From an uncultured Alphaproteobacteria bacterium (GTDB lineage: Bacteria; Pseudomonadota; Alphaproteobacteria; HIMB59), in assembly GCA_902546975.1 (NCBI GenBank), contig CACCLU010000001.1, forward strand, positions 1-64,000: 64,000 nucleotides of DNA. The letters are read 5' to 3'. Under the pieces are notes generated by a model. That model was given only the letters and a program-made list of their open reading frames with translations, made no database searches and was not told the DNA's origin. A program made the translations under genes and the position numbers. This document shows, one piece after another, positions 43,076 to 51,770 of this stretch. The stretch's first letter is position 1; each line of letters begins with the position of its first letter.

Positions 43076-43640
43076 ACCTTCTTCTTTTACCACTACTCCA
43101 CTCATCACTAAATTTTAAAGTCCCTAAGTGTAATGGTATTTTTTCTTTAACAATTAAATTATTTTCCGAAAATTCAAAAAAAGATTTATGAAGATAGCGA
43201 AACTCAAGCAAATGATTCATAATTCCAAAGTTTATGTCTTTAATCACATTAGGATCTACATTCTGGTTTGAAATAAAAACATAATCATTATCTGCGGGAA
43301 AATTTAAAATTGAACGAAGCGATAAATTAGAGGGACGATTGAGTAAATCTGATTTTTTAATAATTGCATATTGAAATTGATTTTGTTCAATTTTTTTAAT
43401 TATTTCATCAACGCTATCATCGAGGCGTGTATTGCATTCTAATGTGTTGGAGCCACCATAACTATGAGATATTTCAAGTTCCCTGTCCAATACTTTGCAA
43501 ATACTTTTAGCTAGAATATATTCTGTTCCCAATGTAGAACGAACCATGATTGTCAAAGAAATATCTTGAGAAAGGGCATACAATAAATTCGTTTTAAGAA
43601 ATAATATTACAATAAAAGAAAATATTACTTTTAAATACAT
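43059..43640 (-). CDS. short TAXI-like solute-binding protein without TRAP permease
   Basis: The protein has a signal peptide (VIFSFIVILFLKTNLLYA) and then LGTEYILAKSICKVLDRE, SYGGSNTLECNTRLDDSVDEIIKKIEQNQFQYAI. This resembles the first lobe of TAXI receptors of TRAP transporters, which have G(T)Y--A--IC--V-R, then a GG-S-N-N-I-(AG)ELD-G. The final PLHLGTLKFSDEW recalls the P-HPGA-(K)-Y-E end. At 193 residues it lacks roughly the central third of the usual 310-330. No TRAP membrane gene is near. It may be a degenerate receptor or a soluble ligand sensor. Confidence 0.6.
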   Translation of the reverse strand: MYLKVIFSFIVILFLKTNLLYALSQDISLTIMVRSTLGTEYILAKSICKVLDRELEISHSYGGSNTLECNTRLDDSVDEIIKKIEQNQFQYAIIKKSDLLNRPSNLSLRSILNFPADNDYVFISNQNVDPNVIKDINFGIMNHLLEFRYLHKSFFEFSENNLIVKEKIPLHLGTLKFSDEWSSGKRRRFTEVD

Positions 43641-43686
43641 AGATTACTTTTAACATAAAACATTCTAAATTGTTAAATAGAATTAA

Positions 43687-44400
43687 ATGCCAAATTTTTC
43701 AACTATTGCATTAATAGCTTGTTTTGCATACGCCATTGAAAGTATTTTTGGTTTTGGTGGTACGATAATCTTTCTGGGAATTAGTGGATTTTTCTTTGAC
43801 TTTAATTCTTTGTTAAAGCTTGCAATGATTGTTGGGCTATCCTCCGGTTTAGCTGTTTTAATTCAATCATACAAATATGTCTCTTTAAATCATCTGATCA
43901 AAATTTTAATTTATACAATTCCTGGTGCATTAATTGGAACATATTTTATCAGTTATTTTGCATCAGATATTTTAATAAAAATATTTGCAATAATTTTAAT
44001 TATTTATGGATGTTTCAACTTATTCTTTCCTGATATCAGGTTTCCTAAATTCTTGAAAAATTTTTTTGTAATTCTAGGTGGATTTATTCAAGGAATTTAT
44101 ACTATTGGAGGACCATTTGTATTAATGGGGTATAAAGATTATTTCTCCTCAAAACAAGAGTTGCGATCAACTATGGCTGGATATTTTTTTATTATAAACT
44201 CTTTGAGAGCAATATTTTTTATGTTTTTGGGAGGAAGCTATTTAGAGATAGTGAAAATATACTATCCAATAGCTCTTTTAGTTATGTTAAGTGTTTGGCT
44301 GGGTTATTTTATACATAAACAAATACCGGAAATCCTATTTAAAAAACTTATTATTATTGCTATCACTTTGATAGGAGTATTGATTTTATTTACAAAATGA
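43687..44400 (+). CDS. TauE/SafE-family sulfite or anion exporter
   Basis: The 237-residue protein has about eight hydrophobic segments and the TauE pattern FGFGGTIIFLGISGFFFDF in the first helices. A second copy of the repeat starts with FVILGGFIQGIYTIGGPFVLMGYK. The family moves sulfite, sulfoacetate or other organic anions. It overlaps the DUF3445-like gene through ATGA, so both are likely made from one transcript, and the substrate may relate to that enzyme. Confidence 0.88.
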   Translation: MPNFSTIALIACFAYAIESIFGFGGTIIFLGISGFFFDFNSLLKLAMIVGLSSGLAVLIQSYKYVSLNHLIKILIYTIPGALIGTYFISYFASDILIKIFAIILIIYGCFNLFFPDIRFPKFLKNFFVILGGFIQGIYTIGGPFVLMGYKDYFSSKQELRSTMAGYFFIINSLRAIFFMFLGGSYLEIVKIYYPIALLVMLSVWLGYFIHKQIPEILFKKLIIIAITLIGVLILFTK

Positions 44401-45110
44401 TCGACTGGGAACCATATGGACCTATTTATTCTGTAGCTCCTGGAATAAAAAAAATAAAAGACCTTCCAATTATTGAATATGATGAGCATGAAGAAAGATA
44501 TTTAAGTTTGAAAAAAAAATGTAAAGAAAATATTTTTATTGATGATTATTTTACAAAAGAAATTGATATATCTGTATGCGAGAAGTTAAATTCTATATTA
44601 AAAAAAGAATACCCATCCAAAAACTCTAACTTTAATAACTTTGTAGAACTTGGCTATAATCTTCAAGAGGATATAGCCATTTTTCACAGATGTAACAAAC
44701 TTATAGCTTTACATGTTTCATTTCCCTCTGTTTGGGTGCCTAAAGAAAAAATTGGTCTTAGTTTTGCTCAAATCCATCAACCTGTACCAGGTATGGAAAA
44801 TTTTTTAAAAAATGAGGATAAATATGTTCAGATGATGATTGAAGCAACAACTCCTATTATAAGATATGTTTGGGGAGAGCATTATGGTTATTATTTATGT
44901 GAGCATGAACCTTTGCAAGAAAGTGTAAAAGTGATGCACACAGAAAGACAGACTTTCATTGGAATTCCAGAGAGTGATATTGGTATTTTCTTAATTCGAA
45001 AGAAAGTGATGTTTTATGATGACACATCAAATGATTTTAAGGAATGGTATAAAAGGCAAGTCAGATCTATGACAGAGGATCAAAAAATTTATAAGATAAA
45101 AAGAATCTGA
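44397..45110 (+). CDS. DUF3445 protein, haem-dependent oxidative N-demethylase-like
   Basis: Family blocks are NLQEDIAIFHR near residue 91, FPSVWVPKEKIGLSFAQIHQPVPG, and the closing RQTFIGIPESDIGIFLIRK (usually RQTL-RLP-SGAI-F-I). DUF3445 includes the alpha subunit of the dimethylamine-demethylating haem enzyme HODM, which acts on secondary amines and releases formaldehyde. At 237 residues it is shorter than many homologues (about 300). The substrate is not known. It is translationally coupled to the TauE-family exporter. Confidence 0.8.
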   Translation: MIDWEPYGPIYSVAPGIKKIKDLPIIEYDEHEERYLSLKKKCKENIFIDDYFTKEIDISVCEKLNSILKKEYPSKNSNFNNFVELGYNLQEDIAIFHRCNKLIALHVSFPSVWVPKEKIGLSFAQIHQPVPGMENFLKNEDKYVQMMIEATTPIIRYVWGEHYGYYLCEHEPLQESVKVMHTERQTFIGIPESDIGIFLIRKKVMFYDDTSNDFKEWYKRQVRSMTEDQKIYKIKRI

Positions 45111-45157
45111 GTCGATACTAGCGATCGAAAAAATTAATATATTTGAAGGTAATCAGA

Positions 45158-45343
45158 TTACTGTTCCTGATTTCCCTCAGCTGGAGCATTTGGATCTGTA
45201 AGGCGCTCTAATTCGGCTAACTCTTCTGCTTCTCTTTTTGCTTCTCTTTTAGCCTTTTTAGCAGCAAGTTTTTCTTGGCGCTTACGCTCTTTCTCCATAG
45301 CTCTTTCACCAGCTTTTGATTTATAGTCAAAGTGAAGTCCCAT
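45158..45343 (-). CDS. small charged helical protein, conserved-looking hypothetical
   Basis: This 61-residue protein starts MGLHFDYKSKAGERAMEKERKR and continues as a Lys/Glu/Ala-rich helix to about residue 48. The tail is DPNAPAEGNQEQ. No signal, membrane segment or known domain is visible. The non-random N-terminus and isolated position with a readable start favour a true gene. Function unknown. Confidence 0.6.
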   Translation of the reverse strand: MGLHFDYKSKAGERAMEKERKRQEKLAAKKAKREAKREAEELAELERLTDPNAPAEGNQEQ

Positions 45344-45399
45344 AAAAAGATTATATCAGAATTTTTTTGATACTAAAGTTTCACTTCACTGAATATTTA

Positions 45400-46476
45400 T
45401 TAATTTAGAACTCTTTTTAAAAGATTAATCCAATTTAAATGTGAAATTTTAATCATTAAGTTTTCATTAAAACCCTGTGAAATTAATAGAGCGATTAATT
45501 TATGCATACCTAAAACACTATCTAGATCTTTTGGCATCATTGCACCGTCAAAATCTGAGCCAAATCCAACTTTATCATCTCCCAAATAGTCAATAAGGTA
45601 CTTAAAATGATCAACTATTATTTGTAAATCTGTATCAGAAACCATTTTTCCATCTTTCCTTAAAAAAGCTGGGGCAAAATTAACTCCAACCATCCCTTGA
45701 GTTTCTTTGATTGCATCTAATTGCTTATTTGTAAGGTTTCTAGAATGTGGGCAAATCTGATGAGCATTGCTATGCGTGGCTACTAGGGGCGAATTTGAAT
45801 ATTTTGCTATATCCCAAAAGCCTTTTTCATTTAAATGAGAGGTGTCAATTAACATATTTAGTGAATTACAATTTTTTATAAGTTCTATTCCTATTTCGGT
45901 TAAACCATCTCCAATATCTGGTGAAGTTGGAAAAGCAAAGGGAACGCCCTCTGCAAAAATAGTAGGTCTTGACCAAACTGGCCCAATGGATCTGAGACCA
46001 GCTCGAAATAAAGTTTCGAGATTATAAAAATTTTTATCTATACATTCTGCACCCTCTATATGCATTACTACAGATAATTGATCATCATGTTTAAACGAGG
46101 TTTCCAAATCCTTGCCAGATAAACAAATCTTAACTTTATTTTTTGAGTTTCTTTCGATTTTTGAAAGGATAGACAATTGATTTAAAACAACTGGTAATGC
46201 ATCGTTTACGTCTACGGGTCTTGGAAGTGGTAATAAATACTCATCTTTCTCCATATCTTTATAGTTGACCAACTTATCAGAATGAGAGATATCTTGTTCT
46301 GGGGTAGGAACATAGATGGCGCATAAGCCTCCTTTAAAATTAGCTTGGTTCATTCGAGGAAGATCTAAATGTCCCTCATTATCTCCATCGATAAAATCAA
46401 GATAGGAGTCAGGTTTGTTCTTTAAAAATAGTCTAAATAATACATCATTATGGCCATCAAAAATTTTATAATCCAT
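45400..46476 (-). CDS. membrane dipeptidase, peptidase family M19 (renal dipeptidase type)
   Basis: Dinuclear zinc enzyme hydrolysing dipeptides, including D-amino-acid containing ones. Metal ligands are visible: DGHNDVLFR (H and D) near residue 7, HIEGAECI (bridging glutamate) near residue 126, LIDTSHLNEKGF (His) and ATHSNAHQICPHSRN (His). VGVNFAPAF and GFGSDFDGA complete the pattern. The length of 358 is normal, and no signal peptide is seen, so it is probably cytoplasmic despite the family name. Confidence 0.93.
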   Translation of the reverse strand: MDYKIFDGHNDVLFRLFLKNKPDSYLDFIDGDNEGHLDLPRMNQANFKGGLCAIYVPTPEQDISHSDKLVNYKDMEKDEYLLPLPRPVDVNDALPVVLNQLSILSKIERNSKNKVKICLSGKDLETSFKHDDQLSVVMHIEGAECIDKNFYNLETLFRAGLRSIGPVWSRPTIFAEGVPFAFPTSPDIGDGLTEIGIELIKNCNSLNMLIDTSHLNEKGFWDIAKYSNSPLVATHSNAHQICPHSRNLTNKQLDAIKETQGMVGVNFAPAFLRKDGKMVSDTDLQIIVDHFKYLIDYLGDDKVGFGSDFDGAMMPKDLDSVLGMHKLIALLISQGFNENLMIKISHLNWINLLKRVLN

Positions 46477-46557
46477 GTCATAAATTTATCATTTTTTTTG
46501 TTACTTAGACTACATGCAAATTAAAAATATTTAATGAATTTGTTTGAAGTCTCATAA

Positions 46558-46576
46558 ATAGACATCTGCTGTCTAT
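46558..46576. promoter_or_regulatory. 19-bp inverted repeat upstream of the small-protein operon
   Basis: ATAGACA and TGTCTAT form perfect 7-bp arms with a 5-bp spacer (TCTGC), 60 bp before the first ATG of the two small genes. It may be an operator or part of the 5' leader. No clear -35/-10 pair with normal spacing was found beside it. Confidence 0.4.
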
Positions 46577-46636
46577 ATTTAGCAAAAGTAAAACTTCTTT
46601 TTAAACCTATATATATGTAAGAAAGGAAATAAAATT

Positions 46637-46816
46637 ATGAATAAAATTTTTGGATTTACAGAAAGATCTTTAAAGTTCTGGTTATCTCTTTTTAGTAAAA
46701 AAGAAGACAGTATTATAAATTTTTGTAAGGTTGAGTATGGCACAGATTGGCAATGGGCTTACTCCGAGTATCAAAGAAATCAATCATTTCCAAATAGCTT
46801 AAAAGAGGCTGCCTAA
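46637..46816 (+). CDS. 59-residue unknown protein, first gene of a two-gene micro-operon
   Basis: The frame begins MNKIFGFTERSLKFWLSLF, then FCKVEYGTDWQWAYSEYQRN, and ends LKEAA. A purine-rich GAAAGGAAAT precedes the ATG by about 7-16 bases. The first half is amphipathic to hydrophobic, and the Tyr/Trp-rich core (E-Y-G-T-D-W-W-A-Y) looks conserved and folded. Its stop overlaps the next start (TAATG). I do not recognise the family. The shared terminator supports expression of both genes. Confidence 0.65.
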   Translation: MNKIFGFTERSLKFWLSLFSKKEDSIINFCKVEYGTDWQWAYSEYQRNQSFPNSLKEAA

Positions 46817-46980
46817 TGAGCAATCTATTTAAATCAATTAGAAAAATAATTATTAATGGAAAAAATGACCAAAAATCAAAGTCTCACAAAGAAGAGGTAT
46901 ATTTATCTCAAGCTATCGACATGATTGATCTTGAAAGAAGACAAAAAGAGATAAATAGAAGATTTATTAGAAAATTTTAA
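46816..46980 (+). CDS. 54-residue DUF3563-like protein, second gene of the micro-operon
   Basis: The C-terminal half reads EEVYLSQAIDMIDLERRQKEINRRF, which matches the small DUF3563 proteins (E-YL--A-D--DLERR-R-L). The N-terminal half is basic (LFKSIRKIIINGKND). The start overlaps the previous stop (TAATG) and the stop abuts a strong terminator. The function of the family is unknown. As in several small alphaproteobacterial proteins with an LERR helix, binding to RNA or a partner protein is possible but not shown. Confidence 0.7.
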   Translation: MSNLFKSIRKIIINGKNDQKSKSHKEEVYLSQAIDMIDLERRQKEINRRFIRKF

Positions 46981-47002
46981 AAAGCCCTATCTAGGGCTTT
47001 TT
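46981..47002 (+). terminator. rho-independent terminator of the micro-operon
   Basis: AAAGCCCT-ATCT-AGGGCTTTTT: an 8-bp stem with a four-base loop and a T run. It starts one base after the stop of the 54-residue gene. The symmetry with leading A residues would also let it end the convergent exporter transcript, whose stop is at 47005. Confidence 0.88.
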
Positions 47003-47004
47003 GC

Positions 47005-47631
47005 CTAGCCTAACACCCAAATTTCAATAGCTACAAATATAAAAAGTCCAGCAAATATTAAATTGACAATATTTTTAGGTCTATTGAAGTAATTTGAAAA
47101 CTTTTTTATACCAAAAAAGTGGCCGATAATTGAATAATTCATTGCTGAAATAAAAAAACTACCTGATGCAAAAATTAGAGCGATACTAAAATTTAGGTTT
47201 TCACTGAATTGTAAAGTTGCTAGAGCAGACCAAAATGCGAAAGCTTTGGGATTGGTATAAGCAACAATTATTGCTTTCTTCATGCTGTTTAAAAAATTTC
47301 TTTCATTGGATAGTTTTATGAGTTGATTTTCAGAGCTAAAGTATTGGCTGCCAATTTGATATGCTAAATAAATCATATAAAGACTAGCTAAGATCTTTAA
47401 AACAATAAAACCCCAACCCATTAAATTTGAAATTAGAAAAGAAATACCTGTTGTAGCAAGTAAGCACCAAGTAAAAGAACCAATAGCAGTACCAACTGCA
47501 GCACCCCAAATTTGTTTTTTCTGTCCACTAATTCCAACGGATGCCACAAAAAAAGTATTAGGTCCTGGCAAAAACACAGCAAAATAAAATATTATCCATC
47601 CGGATAATAAAGCCATTACAACTTCATTCAT
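47005..47631 (-). CDS. LysE/RhtB-family amino-acid exporter at the end of the aap operon
   Basis: The 208-residue membrane protein opens with FYFAVFLPGPNTFFVASVGISGQKKQIWGA, the RhtB pattern (P-GP). The block AYTNPKAFAFWSALATLQF near residue 120 is the second family landmark. It exports neutral or hydrophilic amino acids. It lies 11 bp after aapP in the same direction, so importer and exporter of amino acids may be made together. Confidence 0.9.
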   Translation of the reverse strand: MNEVVMALLSGWIIFYFAVFLPGPNTFFVASVGISGQKKQIWGAAVGTAIGSFTWCLLATTGISFLISNLMGWGFIVLKILASLYMIYLAYQIGSQYFSSENQLIKLSNERNFLNSMKKAIIVAYTNPKAFAFWSALATLQFSENLNFSIALIFASGSFFISAMNYSIIGHFFGIKKFSNYFNRPKNIVNLIFAGLFIFVAIEIWVLG

Positions 47632-47642
47632 CTTATACTTTT

Positions 47643-48383
47643 TTAATGATTAAGAATTTGACTTAAGAAAAGTTTAGTTCGATCACTTTTTGGGTTATTA
47701 AAGAATTCATCTGGGGATGCTTGTTCAACAATTCTTCCCTCATCCATAAAAATCATTTGATCAGCAACAGTTTTTGCAAATCCCATCTCATGAGTAACAA
47801 CTAACATAGTCATACCCTCTTCAGCTAATTGTATCATCACATCCAAAACCTCTTTAATCATTTCAGGATCAAGAGCCGAGGTAGGCTCATCAAATAACAT
47901 GATATCTGGGTTCATCGCGAGAGATCTCGCAATAGCCACACGCTGTTGCTGACCACCTGATAATTGCCCAGGAAACTTTTCAGCTTGTTCAGGAATTTTT
48001 ACCTTTTCCAAGTATGACATGGCGATTTCTTCAGCTTCTTTTTTAGGCATTTTTTTAACCCAAATTGGAGCCAAAGAAATATTATCCAAAACTGATAAGT
48101 GAGGAAAAAGATTAAACTGTTGAAAAACCATTCCAACGTTCTTTCTAATTAAATCAATATTTTTGAGGTCATTAGTAAGCTCAGTTCCATGAACTACAAT
48201 TTTACCTTCTTGATGTGCTTCAAGACGATTAATACAACGGATCATAGTTGATTTACCGGAGCCACTGGGACCACAAATCACAATTTTTTGACCTTTATCA
48301 ACAGATAAATCAATATCTTTGAGAACGTGAAAGTCATCATACCACTTATTGACTTTTTCTAGCTGGATTACTTGCTCTGTCAT
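47643..48383 (-). CDS. aapP: general L-amino acid ABC transporter ATP-binding protein AapP
   Basis: ABC ATPase of polar amino-acid uptake. Walker [10 protein letters not shown] near residue 38, Q-loop [18 protein letters not shown], signature [17 protein letters not shown], and Walker [15 protein letters not shown] are all present. The length of 246 is standard. It follows aapM immediately (1 bp gap) and forms the last subunit of the aapJQMP set. Confidence 0.96.
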   Translation of the reverse strand: MTEQVIQLEKVNKWYDDFHVLKDIDLSVDKGQKIVICGPSGSGKSTMIRCINRLEAHQEGKIVVHGTELTNDLKNIDLIRKNVGMVFQQFNLFPHLSVLDNISLAPIWVKKMPKKEAEEIAMSYLEKVKIPEQAEKFPGQLSGGQQQRVAIARSLAMNPDIMLFDEPTSALDPEMIKEVLDVMIQLAEEGMTMLVVTHEMGFAKTVADQMIFMDEGRIVEQASPDEFFNNPKSDRTKLFLSQILNH

Positions 48384-48384
48384 T

Positions 48385-49491
48385 TTAACTATTATCCGTC
48401 TTCAATTTCTTTTCTAAATATAAACTATACCTCGACATGCCAAAGCAGAATATAAAGAAAACTAGAGAAATAAAAACATAAACCTCGTAATGTAATTTTG
48501 CCCAATCAATGTCTGCAACTGCCGCTCTTCCCACACCAAGTAAATCAAATAAACCAATAATTAAAACAAGTGAAGTATCTTTAAAAAGACCTATGCATGT
48601 ATTAACTATAGGTGGAATTGAAATTTTTAAAGCTTGAGGAAGAATAATTTTTCTAGTGCTTTGCCAATATGTCAATCCTAGAGATTGAGCAGCTTCTAAT
48701 TGTCCTTTGGGTATGGCTTGTAATCCTCCTCTTATTGCCTCTGCCATGTATGCGGATTGAAATAAGGTAACAGCAACCAAAGCCCTCAATAAATTATCAG
48801 GACGGACACCTTCTGGTAAAAAGAGAGGTAACATTACATTAGCTGTAAATAGCAATGTAATTAAAGGAACACCCCTAATAAATTCAATAAAAATTATACA
48901 AATAGTTTTTATTACTGGCATTTTAGATCTTCGACCTAAAGCCAAAATAATGCTTAAGGGAAATGCTAATAGAATGCCCGTTACTCCTAAAAATAAAGTA
49001 ACAAGAAGTCCTCCCCATTTACTAGTTCCAACAACATCTAAACCAGCCCCACCATATAAAAGGAAATACCCAATGAATGGAAATAAAAAAGTAAAATAAA
49101 TAAAATACTTTCTGAAAGGTAAATTATCAAAAAATATTCCAACTAAGGCAAAAGGTAATAAGCCATAAACTAAATTAACTCTCCAAGCTTCCTCAACAGG
49201 GTAAAATCCATAAATAAACTGATGAAATCTTACTATAATAATTGCCCAGCAAGCCCCATGTTGGCCAGGTTCAATATTTTTTGAACAGAAAGTCCTGTCT
49301 GTTATTTTTTCACCTCTAAAATTATTAACAAAATCAGCCTCGAATATTGTCCAATTTAAAAAGAAAGAAGACACTTCATAGATGAAATAAATAGAAAGTA
49401 TTGTAATTATTCCGTTAATCCATGATGAGAAAAGATTATTTCTACACCATGAGTAGTATTTATTATGTGTAAATGAAATAGAACTACTCAT
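48385..49491 (-). CDS. aapM: amino-acid ABC transporter permease AapM
   Basis: The 368-residue inner-membrane permease has several helices in the front half and the HisM/QM domain with [33 protein letters not shown] and the EAA loop [54 protein letters not shown] completes the family pattern. The long N-terminal membrane part is characteristic of AapM/AapQ. Its start overlaps the aapQ end by 4 bp. Confidence 0.95.
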   Translation of the reverse strand: MSSSISFTHNKYYSWCRNNLFSSWINGIITILSIYFIYEVSSFFLNWTIFEADFVNNFRGEKITDRTFCSKNIEPGQHGACWAIIIVRFHQFIYGFYPVEEAWRVNLVYGLLPFALVGIFFDNLPFRKYFIYFTFLFPFIGYFLLYGGAGLDVVGTSKWGGLLVTLFLGVTGILLAFPLSIILALGRRSKMPVIKTICIIFIEFIRGVPLITLLFTANVMLPLFLPEGVRPDNLLRALVAVTLFQSAYMAEAIRGGLQAIPKGQLEAAQSLGLTYWQSTRKIILPQALKISIPPIVNTCIGLFKDTSLVLIIGLFDLLGVGRAAVADIDWAKLHYEVYVFISLVFFIFCFGMSRYSLYLEKKLKTDNS

Positions 49492-50657
49492 GCGTTACCT
49501 TTAAATTGAACAGCTTTATTATAAATATTCATAAATAACGAAATTGTTAAGCTTATAGTTAAATATGTGATCATCACCATTGACATAATTTCAATCGCTT
49601 TACCGGTTTGATTTAGAGATATACCACCAAAACCATGAACTAAATCTGCATAACCAATTGCAATTCCTAAAGATGAGTTCTTAGTAAGATTTAAATATTG
49701 TGAGGTCAAAGGTGGAATAATCACTCGTAAAGCCTGAGGTATGACAATCAATCTTAAAACTAAGTTGTTTTTTAAACCTAAAGCTTGTGATGCCTCTCTT
49801 TGCCCTTTAGAAACAGCCATTATACCAGATCTAACTGTTTCAGAAATGAATGCTGCAGTATAAATTGAAAGACCTAATAGCATTCCCATGAATTCAGGTC
49901 TAACAACCATACCTCCTTTGAAGTTAAAACCTTTTAAAATAGGATGATCAAAATCTAATGGCATACCCATGATATAGTAAAAAATTATTGGTGTAAAAAT
50001 TATTAATGCAGAGTTAACATAAAATATTGGATATTGCTTTCCTGTCTGGTCTTGTTTTTTCTTAAAATATTTTTTTAGAAAAATTGTGAATATTATTGCA
50101 ATAACAAAACTCCATGCAACTATTGAAAATCCATCTTTAAAAATTGGAGATGGGGAGTATATGCCTCTATTAGTAATATAAAAAGTATCAAAAAGCACTA
50201 AAGCCTGTTTAATCTTGGGAAGGTAAAGTAGAATTGTGTAATATAATATAATTTGTAAAAGCACCGGTACATTTCTTGTAAACTCTACATATACGTAAGC
50301 AATATTTCTAAATAACCAGTTGCTTGAAAGTCTGATTATGCCAACAAGAAAACCAAGTATAGTGGCAAGAAAACATCCACATATTGAGATCATAAGAGTA
50401 TTTATTAAACCAACTAAATAGGCCCTAAAGTGAGTACTTTCACTTGTATAAGGAATAAGCCTAATACTAATATCGTATCCAGCTGACATATTTAAAAAAC
50501 CAAAACCGGTTCCGATGCCTCTTTTTTCTAAATTATAAGCAGTTTGTTGCGTAATAAGATAAATAATTAAAGCGAATATGCCGATTATGAGAGTTTGAAC
50601 AACTAATGATCTAATTTTTTCATCAAAAATTAGTTTTCTTAAAAAACTATTAGACAT
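49488..50657 (-). CDS. aapQ: amino-acid ABC transporter permease AapQ
   Basis: The 389-residue permease has an N-terminal membrane segment near residues 18-40, then TLMISICGCFLATILGFLVGIIRLSSNWL, YVEFTRNVPVLLQIILYY, and the EAA region SETVRSGIMAVSKGQREASQALGL. PQALRVIIPPLTSQYLNLTKNSSL closes the fold. It pairs with AapM. A 66-bp gap with a strong hairpin separates it from aapJ. Confidence 0.95.
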   Translation of the reverse strand: MSNSFLRKLIFDEKIRSLVVQTLIIGIFALIIYLITQQTAYNLEKRGIGTGFGFLNMSAGYDISIRLIPYTSESTHFRAYLVGLINTLMISICGCFLATILGFLVGIIRLSSNWLFRNIAYVYVEFTRNVPVLLQIILYYTILLYLPKIKQALVLFDTFYITNRGIYSPSPIFKDGFSIVAWSFVIAIIFTIFLKKYFKKKQDQTGKQYPIFYVNSALIIFTPIIFYYIMGMPLDFDHPILKGFNFKGGMVVRPEFMGMLLGLSIYTAAFISETVRSGIMAVSKGQREASQALGLKNNLVLRLIVIPQALRVIIPPLTSQYLNLTKNSSLGIAIGYADLVHGFGGISLNQTGKAIEIMSMVMITYLTISLTISLFMNIYNKAVQFKGNA

Positions 50658-50682
50658 ATTTTTAATTTATTATTCTTTGAAA

Positions 50683-50714
50683 TTTTCGGGCTATTATTTT
50701 AAATAGCCCGAAAA
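50683..50714 (-). terminator. 13-bp hairpin between aapJ and aapQ
   Basis: Arms TTTTCGGGCTATT and AATAGCCCGAAAA match perfectly with a six-base loop. On the - strand the stem ends in AAAATTTC, so it is a partial terminator or 3'-end protecting stem. It lies just after the aapJ stop and before aapQ, a place where such elements raise binding-protein levels over permeases. Confidence 0.75.
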
Positions 50715-50723
50715 AAATAGATT

Positions 50724-51767
50724 TTATCTAAATGGAGGTGCGTAAAGAATACCACCATCTTTATAGAGAGCGTTTAAACCTCTGGCTATATTAATAGGTG
50801 TGTTTACACCAATATGCTTTTCAAAACTCTCTGAGTAGTTACCAACTTGTTTGATGATATTGTAAGCCCAATCATCATCTAAGCCTAACCAAGCTCCATA
50901 ACCAGCACCAGTATCTCCTACTTTTGAAACACCAAGTAATCTTAAAGTTTCTGGATCTTTTGAGTTTTTCATTTCATCAACATTATCTGAAGTAATGCCT
51001 TTTTCTTCTGCGATAATCATAGCATTCAGTGACCATCTTACGATGTCAGCCCATTCACTATCACCGTGTCTTACTGAAGGGCCAAGAGGCTCTTTAGAAA
51101 TAATTTCTGGTAATACCATATGAGCAGAAGGGTCTGGATATCCAGCTCTACTTGCATACAAACCAGATGCGTCAGTGGTATAGATATCACATCTACCAGC
51201 TAAGTAAGCAGCATCAGCTTCAGAATTTGTTTCAACAGGAATTGGCTCATAAGACATGTCGTTAGCTTTGAAATAATCAGCTAAGTTCATTTCAGTTGTT
51301 GTACCAACCTGAATACAAACAGATGCACCGTCTAATTCAGTTGCACTTGAAACGCCAAGATCTTTTCTAACCATAAAACCTTGTCCATCATAATAGTTAA
51401 CACCAACAAATTCTAAACCAAGCTCAACATCTCTTTGCAGAGTCCATGTTGTGTTTCTAGAAAGCATATCGATTTCACCAGATTGAAGAACAGTGAAACG
51501 TACTTTTGATGTGGTTGGAACGAATTCTACTGCATTAGCATCTCCGAAAACAGCAGCTGCAACAGCACGACATACGTCAACGTCAATACCTTCCCACACA
51601 CCAGCGTCATTTGGGTTACCAAAACCAGCAAGACCAGTGTTGGAACCACACATTAGTTTTCCTCTTTCTTTAACAATATCAAGTGTGCTTCCGTGACTTC
51701 CAGCTATTGCTGTAGAAACACCTAGAGTTAAAACAAGAGAAATAAACAACGATTTAATTTTTGTCAT
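50724..51767 (-). CDS. aapJ: amino-acid ABC transporter substrate-binding protein AapJ
   Basis: Periplasmic receptor for L-amino acids. A signal peptide of about 22 residues (SLFISLVLTLGVSTAIAG) leads to LDIVKERGKLMCGSNTGLAGFGNP, GIDVDVCRAVAAAVFGD, VRFTVLQSGEIDMLSRNTTWT and VGTTTEMNLADYF. The length of 347 fits AapJ/YhdW. Its base composition is visibly less AT-rich than its neighbours, and a very strong Shine-Dalgarno sequence precedes it, both consistent with high expression. Confidence 0.97.
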   Translation of the reverse strand: MTKIKSLFISLVLTLGVSTAIAGSHGSTLDIVKERGKLMCGSNTGLAGFGNPNDAGVWEGIDVDVCRAVAAAVFGDANAVEFVPTTSKVRFTVLQSGEIDMLSRNTTWTLQRDVELGLEFVGVNYYDGQGFMVRKDLGVSSATELDGASVCIQVGTTTEMNLADYFKANDMSYEPIPVETNSEADAAYLAGRCDIYTTDASGLYASRAGYPDPSAHMVLPEIISKEPLGPSVRHGDSEWADIVRWSLNAMIIAEEKGITSDNVDEMKNSKDPETLRLLGVSKVGDTGAGYGAWLGLDDDWAYNIIKQVGNYSESFEKHIGVNTPINIARGLNALYKDGGILYAPPFR

Positions 51768-51770
51768 CGT

